Made by a program: the position numbers and the translations under genes | Source of the DNA: Hyphomicrobiales bacterium | GTDB taxonomy: Bacteria > Pseudomonadota > Alphaproteobacteria > Rhizobiales > Beijerinckiaceae | Length of the DNA: 63,673 nt | Reading direction: 5' to 3' | Assembly (NCBI GenBank): GCA_028290405.1 | Contig: JAQGJX010000219.1 | Location: 1 to 63,673 of the forward strand | The notes under the pieces: model-generated | What the model was told of the DNA's origin: nothing | What the model saw: the letters and a program-made list of their open reading frames with translations, nothing else | The model's database searches: none | In this document: positions 27,218 through 38,003 of the stretch, in pieces | Position numbering within the stretch: the first letter of the stretch is position 1 | Layout: every line of letters begins with the position of its first letter

Positions 27218-29896
27218 TTAGCGGCAGGCGGGCTGGCCGGGCCGCCCGCAGTCAGGCCGGCCGCGCTGCTGCGGCGGCGCCGCCTGGCGCTGCTGCATCT
27301 GCTGCTGACGCTGTTGCTGCATCTGCTGCTGTTGCATCTGCTGCTGGCGTTGCTGCTGCATCTGCTGCTGTTGCATCTGCTGCTGGCGTTGTTGCTGCAT
27401 CTGTTGCTGTTGCATCTGCTGCTGGCGTTGTTGCTGCATCTGCTGCTGGCGTTGCTGCTGCATCTGCTGTTGTTGCATCTGCTGCTGGCGTTGCTGCTGC
27501 ATCTGCTGCTGCTGCATCTGCTGCTGGCGTTGCTGTTGCATCTGCTGCTGCTGCATCTGCTGCTGGCGCTGCTGTTGCATCTGCCGCCGCTGCTGCTGCT
27601 GGTCCTGCTGCTGACGCTGCTGCTGGATTTGCTGCTGCTGCCGCTGCTGCGTCTCCCGTTGCTGCTGCATCTGCTGTTGCTGGCGAAGCTGGTTCTGCTG
27701 TTGCAGACCCTGCTGCTGGGTTTGCTGGCGAAGCTGCTGCTGGCGCTGCATCTCCTGCTGCCGCTGCTGCCCTTGCTGCATCTCGCGCTGGCGCAATTGC
27801 TGCTGTTGGACCTCCTGGCGGCGCTGCTGCTGCACCTGCATCTGCTGGCGGCGGCTTTCCTCAAATTGGCGGCGTCGTTCCTGCTGCTGGGCCTGCTGGG
27901 CTTGTTGGCGCGCCTGCATCTGCTGGCGCCGTTCCTGCTCGGCCTGCTGGCGGCGCACTTGCGGCGACGCCTGCGGCAGGGGCTGAGCCAGAGGCTGGGC
28001 GAGCGGCTGTCCCGCAGCGCCTTGCGGCAGCGGACGCGGTTCCCCGGGCCGCCCGGACGGACGGCCAAGCGGCTGCTGCTGGCCCTGCTGCTGAAGCGCG
28101 GGCTGCGGCGTCCCCTGCTGTTGCGGACGGAGCCCGCCCTGGGGCAGTTGCGCCGGCAATCCCTGCTGGGGCGAACCCTGCTGCGGCAAGCGGACGCCGC
28201 CCTGCGGGGGCAAGCCCTGCTGGGGGAAACCCGGCTGCGGACGCGCCCCGCCCTGGGGCGCGGTCGCCTGGCCCGGCAGGCGGGACGGCATGAGCGCGCC
28301 GCCGCTCGGCATGGCGATCGGCCGCGTGGGAGACGAAATCGGCGGCACGAAGGGCTGGCGGTCCACCGGGCGCTGTGCGTCCTCAAGACGGATGCCGCCT
28401 TCGCGGCGCCGCTCGCGACGGTCGTTGATCAGCTTGCCGGCCACCACGCCCACGGCGAGCGCGGCGGGAATGGCCACGTAGGGGTTGATGCGCGCGCCGG
28501 TGCGCTGCTCGCCGTAAATCACCGGCGGGGGCGGCGAAACCACGTAGGACGGCTGGTACGCCCAGCTCGGACGCTCGACCGTCTCCACCGGCGCGGCGAG
28601 GTAGTAATAGTCCTCCTCCACGTAGACCGGCGGCGGGGGCGGACGCCACCACACCGGCGGGGGGCCGATCAGCGTGATGGGCGCATTCACCTCGACGAAA
28701 TAGTCAGGGCGGGCGTCCTCGAACCAGACCACTTCCTCCGGCGGGGGCGCGTCGAACTCATAGTCGATCTGCTCGAACGAGGCTGGCGGCTGCGGCGCCG
28801 CCGAAAGACGCGCGAGACGGGCGCGGGCGTCGGCCACGTGGGGCCCGCGCGGGTAGCGGTTCATATAGGACCAGTAAGCGTTCGGCGTGTTCACCGAAGC
28901 CGTGCGGCGCCAGGTCAGCGCCTCCCGGCGCGCCGCCATCATGGCGCGCACGTTCCGGGCGTAGGGGCTGGAGGGGTAAAGCGACAGGAAATCCTGGTAG
29001 CCCGACAGCGTGTCGCGGGCGAGCGCTGAGGCGTAGGCGTCCGCCTCGCTCATGTCGCGCAGCGGGCGCGTGCGGCGGCTCTCGACGTCCTGCGGGGTGA
29101 CGCTGGGCGGGGGCGCGTCCGGTCCGCGCGCCAGCAGGACGAGAGGCTGCGTGAGGGCGCTGGCGTGCCACGGCGCCTGGGCGCCGCGCGTAAGTTCGGC
29201 CACGCGGGCGCGAACCCGCACGAACACGTCGTCCAGCGGCATGCCGGCCTCGCGCATCATTTCGGCCAGGGCCTGCGCATAGGGCCCATAGGGCGGCCTG
29301 GCGGCGGGGGCCAGCGCGCCAGGCGCGGCGTTGAACGAGATCAGCGTGCCCTGCTCCGGCTCCACGATCGCAAGGCCCGGCGCCAGCGGCGGCCCTTCCT
29401 TGGCGAACGGGCCCGCATGGGCGAGGTCGAACATCAGCACCCGCGCGCGGGCCGGCAGGCCGCTGAGGGGGCGCGTAAGGTCGGACAGGCGCACGGCGTT
29501 CAGCGCGAGATCGGACCGGCGCGCGACGCGGGCGCCGGGGGTCACGAGAAAGTTTTCGCCCTCGTCCTGCAGGCCGTAACCGGAGAGATAGACGGCGGCC
29601 ACGGCGTTGGGGCCCGCGGCGGCGACCTTTTCGAGAAATTCGCGATAGGAGGCGCGCAGCGTGTCCTGGTCGAGGTTGCGGGCGCCTGTGACCTCGAAGC
29701 CGGAGGTCTTCAGCGCGTCGGCGACCAGCGCCGCGTCGTTGGCGGCGGTCGGCAGCTCGGCGCCCTCATAGCCGTCGTTGCCGATGACGAATGCGAACCT
29801 CGCCTCAGGGGCGGCCTGATCCTGCGCCACGGCGGGCGGCGTCGCGACTGCAAGAGCCGCCACCAGCGCGAGGGCGCGCCATATCGACCGAACCAT
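27218..29896 (-). CDS. Exported caspase-fold (C14) protein with lost catalytic dyad and a Gln/Met/Arg repeat tail
   Basis: This 892-residue protein has four parts. A signal peptide covers residues 1-25. Residues about 32-250 match the caspase p20 fold (RFAFVIGNDGYEG...LPTAANDAALVADAL). The catalytic His position reads YLSGYGLQ (Tyr107), and the Cys position, normally DACRNNPF, reads DLAHAGPF (Ala159), so proteolysis is unlikely. Residues about 265-470 are Pro/Tyr-rich, with a helical segment (DTLSGYQDFLSLYPSSPYA) like those beside prokaryotic caspases. A hydrophobic stretch, INPYVAIPAALAVGVVAGKLI, lies at 470-490. The rest is Gln-rich, ending in tandem repeats and a Cys pair. ATG 29896 was preferred because GGGAG lies six bases upstream; ATG 29902 touches it. 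It may scaffold at the envelope (inference). Confidence 0.85.
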   Translation of the reverse strand: MVRSIWRALALVAALAVATPPAVAQDQAAPEARFAFVIGNDGYEGAELPTAANDAALVADALKTSGFEVTGARNLDQDTLRASYREFLEKVAAAGPNAVAAVYLSGYGLQDEGENFLVTPGARVARRSDLALNAVRLSDLTRPLSGLPARARVLMFDLAHAGPFAKEGPPLAPGLAIVEPEQGTLISFNAAPGALAPAARPPYGPYAQALAEMMREAGMPLDDVFVRVRARVAELTRGAQAPWHASALTQPLVLLARGPDAPPPSVTPQDVESRRTRPLRDMSEADAYASALARDTLSGYQDFLSLYPSSPYARNVRAMMAARREALTWRRTASVNTPNAYWSYMNRYPRGPHVADARARLARLSAAPQPPASFEQIDYEFDAPPPEEVVWFEDARPDYFVEVNAPITLIGPPPVWWRPPPPPVYVEEDYYYLAAPVETVERPSWAYQPSYVVSPPPPVIYGEQRTGARINPYVAIPAALAVGVVAGKLINDRRERRREGGIRLEDAQRPVDRQPFVPPISSPTRPIAMPSGGALMPSRLPGQATAPQGGARPQPGFPQQGLPPQGGVRLPQQGSPQQGLPAQLPQGGLRPQQQGTPQPALQQQGQQQPLGRPSGRPGEPRPLPQGAAGQPLAQPLAQPLPQASPQVRRQQAEQERRQQMQARQQAQQAQQQERRRQFEESRRQQMQVQQQRRQEVQQQQLRQREMQQGQQRQQEMQRQQQLRQQTQQQGLQQQNQLRQQQQMQQQRETQQRQQQQIQQQRQQQDQQQQRRQMQQQRQQQMQQQQMQQQRQQQMQQQQMQQQRQQQMQQQQMQQQRQQQMQQQRQQQMQQQQMQQQRQQQMQQQQMQQQRQQQMQQQQMQQQRQQQMQQRQAAPPQQRGRPDCGRPGQPACR
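27302..27583 (-). repeat. Tandem coding repeats: QMQQQRQQ units with QMQQQ spacers
   Basis: Eight copies of QMQQQRQQ are arranged with six QMQQQ spacers, giving a 13-residue (39-base) higher-order repeat in two blocks of three. On the plus strand it appears as CTG/TTG/CAT triplets. A looser Gln-rich tract with similar units extends to about 27960. Copy number is likely to vary between strains, and assembly across it should be checked. Confidence 0.9.
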
Positions 29897-30005
29897 ACTC
29901 ATCTCCCAAAGAACTCGACGCGCGAGACGACGCGGCGAGGCCCAACTTGCCCGCCCAGACTCACTATGGCGCCTGAACGAGGCCTGAACAATGCATCTGC
30001 ATAGA

Positions 30006-30674
30006 TTACGCCTTGACCAGCCGGGCCGTTTCGGCCCGCAGGACAGGCAGCGCCTCGGTCTCGAACCAAGGATTTTTCTTCAGCCACCCGCTGTTGCGCC
30101 ATGAGGGATGCGGCAAGGGCAGCACTTTGGGCGTGGCCGACAGCAGCGCGGGCCAATCGCGCACGATTTGGGTGAGCGAGGCGCCTCTTGGGACATCAAC
30201 GCCAAGCCTGCGGAAATGGTAGGCCTGCGCATAGCCGCCCACGAGCAGGATGGTCTCGATCTGCGGCATGGCGGCGAACAGGTCGTCATGCCAGTTTTGG
30301 CGGCACTCGCGGCGCGGCGGCAGATCGCCCTTGCGGGAATCGTGGCCGGGAAAGCAGAAGCCCATGGGGACGATGGCGATGCGGGACTCGTCGTAGAACG
30401 TCTCGCGGTCCAGCCCGAGCCAGCCGCGCAGGCGGTCGCCCGACGGATCGTCGAAGGTGAGCCCTGACGCGTGCGCCCGCACCCCGGGAGCCTGGCTGGC
30501 GATCAGCAGACGCGCGGTGGACGACGCCCGCAACACGGGCCTCGGCTCATGCGGCAAGGCATTGTCCGCCTCGCGGCAGATGCGGCACGCGCGAATGCGG
30601 GCGACCAGCTCGTCGAGCGCCGCCGCCTCGTCCGGCCCGGATAAAATCGTCGTCACGGATGATGACCTGTTCAC
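30006..30674 (-). CDS. Uracil-DNA glycosylase superfamily protein
   Basis: This 222-residue protein has the UDG-like fold of COG1573. RIRACRICREADN is a short Cys pair segment, LLIASQAPGVRAHASGLTFDDPSGDRLRGWLG holds motif A, and PLPHPSWRNSGW near residue 190 is the C-terminal His motif. Family members remove uracil or related bases from DNA, and some branches are of unknown specificity. The classic Fe-S Cys set of families 4 and 5 is incomplete here. The start is uncertain: GTG 30674 opens the frame and GTG 30656 is an alternative. Confidence 0.85.
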   Translation of the reverse strand: MNRSSSVTTILSGPDEAAALDELVARIRACRICREADNALPHEPRPVLRASSTARLLIASQAPGVRAHASGLTFDDPSGDRLRGWLGLDRETFYDESRIAIVPMGFCFPGHDSRKGDLPPRRECRQNWHDDLFAAMPQIETILLVGGYAQAYHFRRLGVDVPRGASLTQIVRDWPALLSATPKVLPLPHPSWRNSGWLKKNPWFETEALPVLRAETARLVKA

Positions 30675-30896
30675 GTGAGGGCTTGGGGTGCCCCAGAATG
30701 GCGCGGTCCATCAACCCCGCGCGGTGTCGCAGGCGCCTTGGCGCGGCCGGAAACCCATGCGCCCCAAGCCTGACCTTTCCTTTACGGGAGCCCCTGCGCG
30801 TCGTCTGCGTCAGCCGGGCGGCGTGGCAACCCTCGTTAAGGTTTTTGCGGCACCTTGAGCGTGGCCAATCTTCCGGCCGGCGTCGTCGTGTGCAGC

Positions 30897-32453
<1,557 letters not shown>

Positions 32454-32534
32454 GGCGACTCGACAACCGCCTCCGCGAGGCCGACGTTAAACAGGCGCGC
32501 GTCCAACGCGCCGTGTCACGCCCCGGGAGGCCCG

Positions 32535-34094
32535 ATGTCCGCCAAAGTCCGCTTCGCCGCCCTCGCGCTTCTCGCCGCCGTCGTTGCGCCCGTCGTCCCG
32601 GCCATGGCCCAACAATCCGCCCCCCAGGGCGAGCGGCGCGGCCCGCCGAATGCGGGCGGGGCCGAGCGCCCGGCGCAGGCCGCGCCGGCCCCGGCTACCC
32701 TGACGCCCCTGCCCGCCGACAACGCCACGACCCACACGCTGCGCCTGAGCGAGGGGCGCACGCTGGAGTTCACCGCGACCGCCGGGACCATCCGGCTGAC
32801 CAACCAGGAGAGCGGCGCGCCGGTCGCCGACATGGCCTACATCGCCTTCCAGCTTCCCGGCGCCGACAAGGCGCGCCGGCCCGTCACCTTCGCGATGAAC
32901 GGCGGGCCCGGCTACGCTTCCGCCTGGCTGAACCTCGGCGCCATGGGCCCGTGGCGCCTGCCGATGGACCCGGAAGGCGCCCGCCCCTCGGCGCCGCCTG
33001 TCACGCAGCCCAACGCGGAAACGTGGCTTCCCTTCACGGACCTTGTGTTCCTCGATCCCGCCGGGACAGGGTACAGCCGCGTCCTGGGCGGCGACGACGC
33101 CCGCAAGGCGCTGTGGAGCGTGAACGGCGACCTCGATTCGCTGGCGACGACGATTCGCCGCTGGTCGGAGGCCAACGGGCGCACCGCCTCGCCGAAGTTC
33201 ATCGCAGGCGAAAGCTACGGCGGCTTCCGGGCGCCCAAGATCGCCCATCGCCTGCAGGTGGACCAAGGCGTCGGGGTGGCGGGCCTCGTGCTGGTTTCGC
33301 CCGTGTTCGACTTCAGCCGCACCCAATCGCGCGGCGGCGTGCTGGAGCATGTGGCGCGCCTGCCCTCCTACGCGGCGGCGCAACGCATGCGGCGCGGCCC
33401 GCTCAGCCGCGCGGACATGAGCGACGTGGAGGCCTACGCGCGCGGCGATTTCCTCGCCGACCTCATGCGCGGCGTGAAGGACGAGGCGGCGCTGGCGCGC
33501 CTCACCGAGCGCGTCACGAGCCTCACGGGCCTGCCGGAGGACGTGGTGCGCCGCCGCGCGGGGCGAATCCCCATGGAGGCCTACATGGAGGAAATCCGCC
33601 GGAGCGAGCGCCAGGTGGTGAGCATGTACGACGCCGACGTGCCCGGCATCGACCCCTCCCCGTTCGGCGGCGGCCCTGACGCGCAGGACCAGATGCGCCT
33701 CGGCCTGCACGCGCCCATCACTCAGGCCATGGTGGGGCTCTACCGCAACGAACTGAACTGGATCGTGCCGAACGGCCGCTATTTCTTCCAGAGCGAGCAG
33801 GCGGGCCGACAGTGGGACTGGGGCAATCGCACCCGGCAGGAGGCCACGCGCGATTTCGCCAGCGCCATGGCGCTCGACCCGGCCATGCGCACCCTGATCG
33901 CGCACGGGCTGACGGACCTCGTGACCCCCTATTTCGAAACCCAGATGGTGCTGGACCAGACCCCCACGCTGGGCGACCCGTCGCGCATCCGCTTCGAGGT
34001 CTATTCCGGCGGCCACATGTTCTACTCGCGCGAGGACTCCCGCCGCCAGTTCCGGGACGACGCCCGCGCGCTGATCGAGGGGGCGGGAAAATAG
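32535..34094 (+). CDS. Secreted serine carboxypeptidase-like protein (peptidase S10)
   Basis: This 519-residue exported protein has a signal peptide (residues 1-25) and a Pro/Ala-rich linker, then the S10 alpha/beta-hydrolase domain. TFAMNGGPGYASAWLNLGAMGPWRL is the oxyanion region, the nucleophile Ser is in FIAGESYGGFRAPK near residue 228, the Asp is in IAHGLTDLVTPYFET and the His in VYSGGHMFY. All three catalytic residues are present. S10 enzymes remove C-terminal residues at acid pH, and bacterial members are periplasmic. GGGAGG precedes the start. Confidence 0.93.
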   Translation: MSAKVRFAALALLAAVVAPVVPAMAQQSAPQGERRGPPNAGGAERPAQAAPAPATLTPLPADNATTHTLRLSEGRTLEFTATAGTIRLTNQESGAPVADMAYIAFQLPGADKARRPVTFAMNGGPGYASAWLNLGAMGPWRLPMDPEGARPSAPPVTQPNAETWLPFTDLVFLDPAGTGYSRVLGGDDARKALWSVNGDLDSLATTIRRWSEANGRTASPKFIAGESYGGFRAPKIAHRLQVDQGVGVAGLVLVSPVFDFSRTQSRGGVLEHVARLPSYAAAQRMRRGPLSRADMSDVEAYARGDFLADLMRGVKDEAALARLTERVTSLTGLPEDVVRRRAGRIPMEAYMEEIRRSERQVVSMYDADVPGIDPSPFGGGPDAQDQMRLGLHAPITQAMVGLYRNELNWIVPNGRYFFQSEQAGRQWDWGNRTRQEATRDFASAMALDPAMRTLIAHGLTDLVTPYFETQMVLDQTPTLGDPSRIRFEVYSGGHMFYSREDSRRQFRDDARALIEGAGK

Positions 34095-34141
34095 CGCCCC
34101 GCAGCGCGCGCGAAACTCGCGCAGGCCAGCAAAGAACCCGC

Positions 34142-34170
34142 TGGACAAGCCGCCGCGCCCTTCCTATAAG
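34142..34170 (+). promoter_or_regulatory. Sigma-70-type promoter of tRNA-Phe
   Basis: TGGACA at 34142-34147 and TATAAG at 34165-34170 are 17 bases apart, close to consensus. They lie 36 bases before the tRNA, leaving a short leader. Confidence 0.6.
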
Positions 34171-34205
34171 GCGCTCCTCTGCGGACGCCGAAACGCTCCG
34201 CAGAC

Positions 34206-34281
34206 GCCCGGGTAGCTCAGTTGGTAGAGCATGCGACTGAAAATCGCAGTGTCGGCGGTTCGACTCCGTCCCCGGGCACCA
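34206..34281 (+). tRNA. tRNA-Phe (anticodon GAA)
   Basis: The 76-base gene folds as a complete cloverleaf. The acceptor arm GCCCGGG (34206-34212) pairs with CCCGGGC (34271-34277). The D arm contains AGCTCAGTTGGTAGAGC, the anticodon stem is TGCGA/TCGCA with loop CTGAAAA (anticodon GAA at 34239-34241), and the T arm contains GGTTCGACTCC. The 3' CCA is encoded. A metal-resistance module begins about 230 bases downstream. Confidence 0.97.
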
Positions 34282-34514
34282 CATCCCCATCAAGACGCGA
34301 TCATGGCGACGGCATCTGCAACAACGTCGCGAGCTCGGCCAATTGGCGGCCGGTGCTCTGAGGCGTTCGCTGGCGCGAGGTAAGCAGGCTGTGAAGCTTG
34401 CAGGCGTGCGGGTTCGCCGCTCGTCACATTCTTTATTCTCTCCGCGGCACCTATGCTCATGGGCGTCGGTGACCGGGCGCTGCGTCCGTCAACGCTTCGC
34501 AGGAGCGCACGCTT
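34282..34514. other. Intergenic stretch between tRNA-Phe and the DMT permease
   Basis: I see no convincing gene in these 233 bases. A short minus-strand frame here has no ribosome site and no recognisable content. There is no integrase fragment and I saw no repeat of the tRNA 3' end. Confidence 0.5.
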
Positions 34515-35570
34515 GTGGACAGATATTCTCATCTTTGGCCGGGCGTGCCGCTGGCATTGTGCTCGGCGGCGTTATTCGGCGTCACCGCCCCTTTCGCGAA
34601 GGGGCTGCTCTCAACTTTTGATCCCCAATTGCTCGCCGGGGTCCTCTACCTGAGCGCTGGCGCCGGGCTGGGATTGATGCACGCAGGCCGACGCCTGCTG
34701 GGCATTCCCGCTCCAGAGGCGCCGCTCCGGCGCGCCGACGCGCCGTGGCTTGCGGCGGTCGTCGTCTTTGGCGGAATCCTGGGACCGCTTTTCCTCATGT
34801 TCGGGCTCCAGACCACGGGCGCGGCGAACGGCTCGCTCCTGTTGAACCTGGAAAGCCTCGCCACAATGGGGATCGCCTGGATCGCGTTTCGCGAAAACGT
34901 GGACGCGCGCCTGCTTGCAGGCGCAGGAGCCATCCTGGCGGGCGCCGTGGCGCTCTCCTGGCAGGGAGGCGGACTTTCCCTCGATCCCGGGGCGCTCCTG
35001 ATCGTCTGCGCCTGCGCGGCGTGGGGAATCGACAACAACCTCACCCGGAACCTGTCGGGCGCGGACCCTATACTCATCTCGGCCATAAAGGGCTTGGTGG
35101 CAGGATCAACCAACGTGGCGTTGGCCTACGCCTTGGGCGCGGCCCCGCCGGGCTGGGGGTTGGCGGGCGCCGCCGCGGTCGTGGGTTTTTTCGGAATCGG
35201 CGTCAGCCTCGTCCTGTTCATCCTGGCTCTCCGGCATCTTGGGACCGCCCGCACGGGCGCCTATTTCTCGCTGGCGCCCTTCATAGGGGCGTCGACGGCG
35301 GTCTTGATCCTGGGCGAAGCGCCGACCCCTCAGTTGCTCGTCGCAGCGCTCCTGATGGGGCTCGGCCTCTGGCTGCATCTTTCCGAGCGGCATGAGCATG
35401 AACACGAGCACGCCGGCCAGGAACACGAGCACGCCCATGCGCACGACGACCATCACCAGCATGGGCACGAGGGGGACGCGTCAGAGCCTCACTCGCACCG
35501 TCACCGCCACGAACCCCTGAAGCACGTCCACCCCCATTATCCGGACCTGCACCACAGGCATCCGCACTGA
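34515..35570 (+). CDS. DMT/EamA-family permease with a His-rich C-terminal tail
   Basis: This 351-residue protein has ten membrane segments in two EamA units (for example LALCSAALFGVTAPFAKGLL and GALLIVCACAAWGIDNNLTRNL). Residues about 293-351 form a soluble tail with roughly two dozen His among Glu and Asp (HEHEHEHAGQEHEHAHAHDD and later HSHRHRHE, HPH). Such tails bind Ni, Co, Zn or Cu ions. The start is GTG, with AGGAG nine bases upstream. It converges with the Cu-type P-ATPase 40 bases away, so a role in metal efflux or sensing is inferred; typical EamA proteins move metabolites. Confidence 0.87.
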   Translation: MDRYSHLWPGVPLALCSAALFGVTAPFAKGLLSTFDPQLLAGVLYLSAGAGLGLMHAGRRLLGIPAPEAPLRRADAPWLAAVVVFGGILGPLFLMFGLQTTGAANGSLLLNLESLATMGIAWIAFRENVDARLLAGAGAILAGAVALSWQGGGLSLDPGALLIVCACAAWGIDNNLTRNLSGADPILISAIKGLVAGSTNVALAYALGAAPPGWGLAGAAAVVGFFGIGVSLVLFILALRHLGTARTGAYFSLAPFIGASTAVLILGEAPTPQLLVAALLMGLGLWLHLSERHEHEHEHAGQEHEHAHAHDDHHQHGHEGDASEPHSHRHRHEPLKHVHPHYPDLHHRHPH

Positions 35571-35610
35571 TCCGGTCGGCTCGCCCCGATCAGAGACATC
35601 GCGCCGAACG

Positions 35611-37956
35611 TCAGGGTTTGAAGCTCCTCAGCCGCAGCGCGTTTCCCACCACGCTGACCGACGAGAGCGCCATGGCCGCCGCCGCGATGATGGGCGACAG
35701 CAGGACGCCGAAGGCCGGGTAAAGCACGCCGGCGGCGATGGGCACCCCGGCGGCGTTGTAGATGAAGGCGAAGAAGAGGTTTTGCCGAATGTTGCGCATC
35801 GTCGCGCGCGAGAGGCGCCGGGCGCGCACGATGCCCAGCAGGTCGCCCTTGAGGAGCGTCACGCCGGCGCTCTCGATCGCCACGTCGGTTCCCGTGCCCA
35901 TGGCGATGCCGACTTCGGCCGCCGCGAGGGCGGGCGCATCGTTGACGCCGTCGCCCGCCATGGCGACCACCGCGCCCGCCGCCTTGCGACGGTTGACGAT
36001 GTCCGCCTTCTGCTCGGGCAGGACTTCCGCCTCCACCTCGTCGATGCCAAGCTGCCGCGCGATCGTGCGCGCGGTCGTCCAGTTGTCGCCTGTGAGCATG
36101 ACGATCCGGACGCCTTCAGCCTTCAGCGCGCGCACGGCTTCCGCCGTCGTCGCCTTGATGGGATCGGCGATGGCGAAGATCGCAGCCGCCTTGCCGTCGA
36201 TCGCGCAAAAGATCGCCGTGGCGCCTGTCTCGCGCAGTTGCTCGGCGCGCGGCGCGAGCCCGCTCGTGTCCACCCCATGCTCGCCCAGGAAGGCGTTGGC
36301 GCCCAGCAGGACCTGGCGGCCTTCTACCGTCCCGAGGGCGCCCTTGCCGGTGGGCGAGTCGAAGTCGGAGACCGGCGACAGTTTGAGCGAGCGGTCCTGC
36401 GCGGCCCGGACGATCGCAAGCGCCAACGGGTGTTCGCTCAGGCTCTCGACGCTTGCCGCCAAGCGGAGCGCCTCGTCCTCGGCGACGTCGCCGGCCGTGA
36501 CGATCGACACAACGGAAGGCTTGCCCTCGGTCAGCGTGCCTGTCTTGTCGATCACCAGCGTGTCGATCTTCTCCATGCGCTCGAGCGCCTCGGCGTTCTT
36601 GATCAGCACGCCGCTTTCCGCGCCGCGCCCGACCCCGACCATGATGGACATGGGCGTCGCGAGGCCAAGCGCGCAGGGACAGGCGATGATCAGAACCGCG
36701 ACCGCCGCCACGATGGCGTAGCTCAGGCGCGGTTCCGGCCCGAAGACCATCCACGCGGCGAACGCCGCAAGGGCGACCACCATGACCACGGGAACGAACC
36801 AGCCGGAGACCTGGTCGGCCATCCGCTGGATGGGGGCGCGGCTGCGTTGCGCCTGAGCGACAAGCTGGACGATCTGCGCCAGCATCGTGTCGCGGCCGAT
36901 CCGGCGCGCTTCCATGAGCAACGAGCCGCTCTGATTCACCGTGCCGCCGATCAGCGTGTCCCCCGCCGCCTTGGTCACCGGCATCGACTCTCCCGTCACC
37001 ATGGATTCGTCCACGGCGCTGCGGCCCTCCAGCCCCACGCCGTCGACGGGGATCTTCTCGCCGGGGCGAACCCGCAGGCGATCCCCGACCGCCACGTCGC
37101 CGAGCGGCGTTTCGGATTCGACGCCGTCAGCGTTCACGCGGCGGGCGGTCTTGGGCGCAAGGTCGAGAAGCGCCCTGATCGCCCCGCTGGTGTTCTCCCG
37201 CGCCTTCAGTTCGAGCACCTGCCCCAGCAGCACCAGAATGGTGATGACGGCGGCCGCTTCGAAATAGACCGCGACGGCGCCCGAAGCGCTCCTGAACGCC
37301 TGAGGGAACATGCCCGGCGCCAATGTGGCGACGACGCTGTAAACCCACGCGACCCCCACCCCCAGGGCGATCAGCGTGAACATGTTGAGGCTGCGCGTGA
37401 CGAGCGAACGCCATCCGCGCACGAGCAAGGGCCAGCCGGCCCAAAGGACGACCGGGGTGGCCAGCGCCAACTGCAGCCAGTTTCCGGTCTGTTGCGCGAT
37501 GTACGCGTGCAACCCCGTCAGGTGTCCGCCCATTTCGAGAGCCACCACCGGCAAGGCGACGAGCGTGCCGATCCAGAAGCGGCGGCGGAAGTCCACCAGT
37601 TCCGGGTTGGGCCCGCCCTCCGCGTCCGCGATCTCGGGCTCCAGGGCCATGCCGCAAATGGGGCACGAGCCAGGGCCGGCCTGGCGGATCTGGGGATGCA
37701 TCGGGCAGGTATAGATCCGTTGATCGTCCGCAGGCGCCGCCTCAATCCGGGCGCCTACGAAGCGCCCGGGATCCTCGTCGAACTTGTCTTTGCAGCCGGC
37801 GGAGCAGAAATAGAACGGCCGTCCGTCATACCGGCTGCGATGCCGGGTTGCGTGCGGATCCACCTTCATGCCGCAGACCGGGTCCGTGGCGAGAACTCCC
37901 GGGGCCTCCTGCGCATGTGCGTGAGGATCGGAGCCGTGTCGCTCGTGTTCGCGCAT
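35611..37956 (-). CDS. copA: Heavy-metal P-type ATPase, Cu(+)-type, with YHS and heavy-metal-binding N-terminal domains
   Basis: This 781-residue pump exports Cu(+) or Ag(+) across the inner membrane using ATP. The N-terminus has a YHS domain ([11 protein letters not shown]... [20 protein letters not shown]) and a zinc-ribbon-like metal-binding domain (YTCPMHPQ... [12 protein letters not shown]), and no classical GMxCxxC domain. The membrane ion site is CPC in [12 protein letters not shown]. The catalytic Asp is in [11 protein letters not shown], with HP in SEHPLA and the hinge [10 protein letters not shown]. Tyr-Asn in FIYNAAG and Met-Ser-Ser-type [13 protein letters not shown] fit group 1B-1 (copper). 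ATG 37956 was chosen as the long upstream frame is a shadow of the DUF305 gene. Confidence 0.94.
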   Translation of the reverse strand: MREHERHGSDPHAHAQEAPGVLATDPVCGMKVDPHATRHRSRYDGRPFYFCSAGCKDKFDEDPGRFVGARIEAAPADDQRIYTCPMHPQIRQAGPGSCPICGMALEPEIADAEGGPNPELVDFRRRFWIGTLVALPVVALEMGGHLTGLHAYIAQQTGNWLQLALATPVVLWAGWPLLVRGWRSLVTRSLNMFTLIALGVGVAWVYSVVATLAPGMFPQAFRSASGAVAVYFEAAAVITILVLLGQVLELKARENTSGAIRALLDLAPKTARRVNADGVESETPLGDVAVGDRLRVRPGEKIPVDGVGLEGRSAVDESMVTGESMPVTKAAGDTLIGGTVNQSGSLLMEARRIGRDTMLAQIVQLVAQAQRSRAPIQRMADQVSGWFVPVVMVVALAAFAAWMVFGPEPRLSYAIVAAVAVLIIACPCALGLATPMSIMVGVGRGAESGVLIKNAEALERMEKIDTLVIDKTGTLTEGKPSVVSIVTAGDVAEDEALRLAASVESLSEHPLALAIVRAAQDRSLKLSPVSDFDSPTGKGALGTVEGRQVLLGANAFLGEHGVDTSGLAPRAEQLRETGATAIFCAIDGKAAAIFAIADPIKATTAEAVRALKAEGVRIVMLTGDNWTTARTIARQLGIDEVEAEVLPEQKADIVNRRKAAGAVVAMAGDGVNDAPALAAAEVGIAMGTGTDVAIESAGVTLLKGDLLGIVRARRLSRATMRNIRQNLFFAFIYNAAGVPIAAGVLYPAFGVLLSPIIAAAAMALSSVSVVGNALRLRSFKP

Positions 37957-38003
37957 GTGCAGCCTGTGGGGTTCGCGGGAAGCCGAAGATGGCCAGCCTC
38001 TGG

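Noticed and set aside
27208-28293. 361-residue Ala-rich plus-strand frame over the same repeat.
   Set aside because: It is another shadow of the repeat, with composition set by the complement of CAG codons.
27314-29029. 571-residue plus-strand reading frame rich in Leu and His, opposite the caspase-fold gene.
   Set aside because: It is the complement of the Gln/Met repeat (CTG/TTG/CAT triplets), has no ribosome site and reads as low-complexity Leu. The minus-strand frame has a signal peptide and a recognisable caspase fold.
34206-34281. tRNA-Phe as a proven integration site.
   Set aside because: No integrase and no repeat of the tRNA end was seen in the window, so only a possibility is reported.
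34290-34532. 80-residue minus-strand frame behind tRNA-Phe.
   Set aside because: It has no ribosome site or recognisable content and overlaps the permease start.
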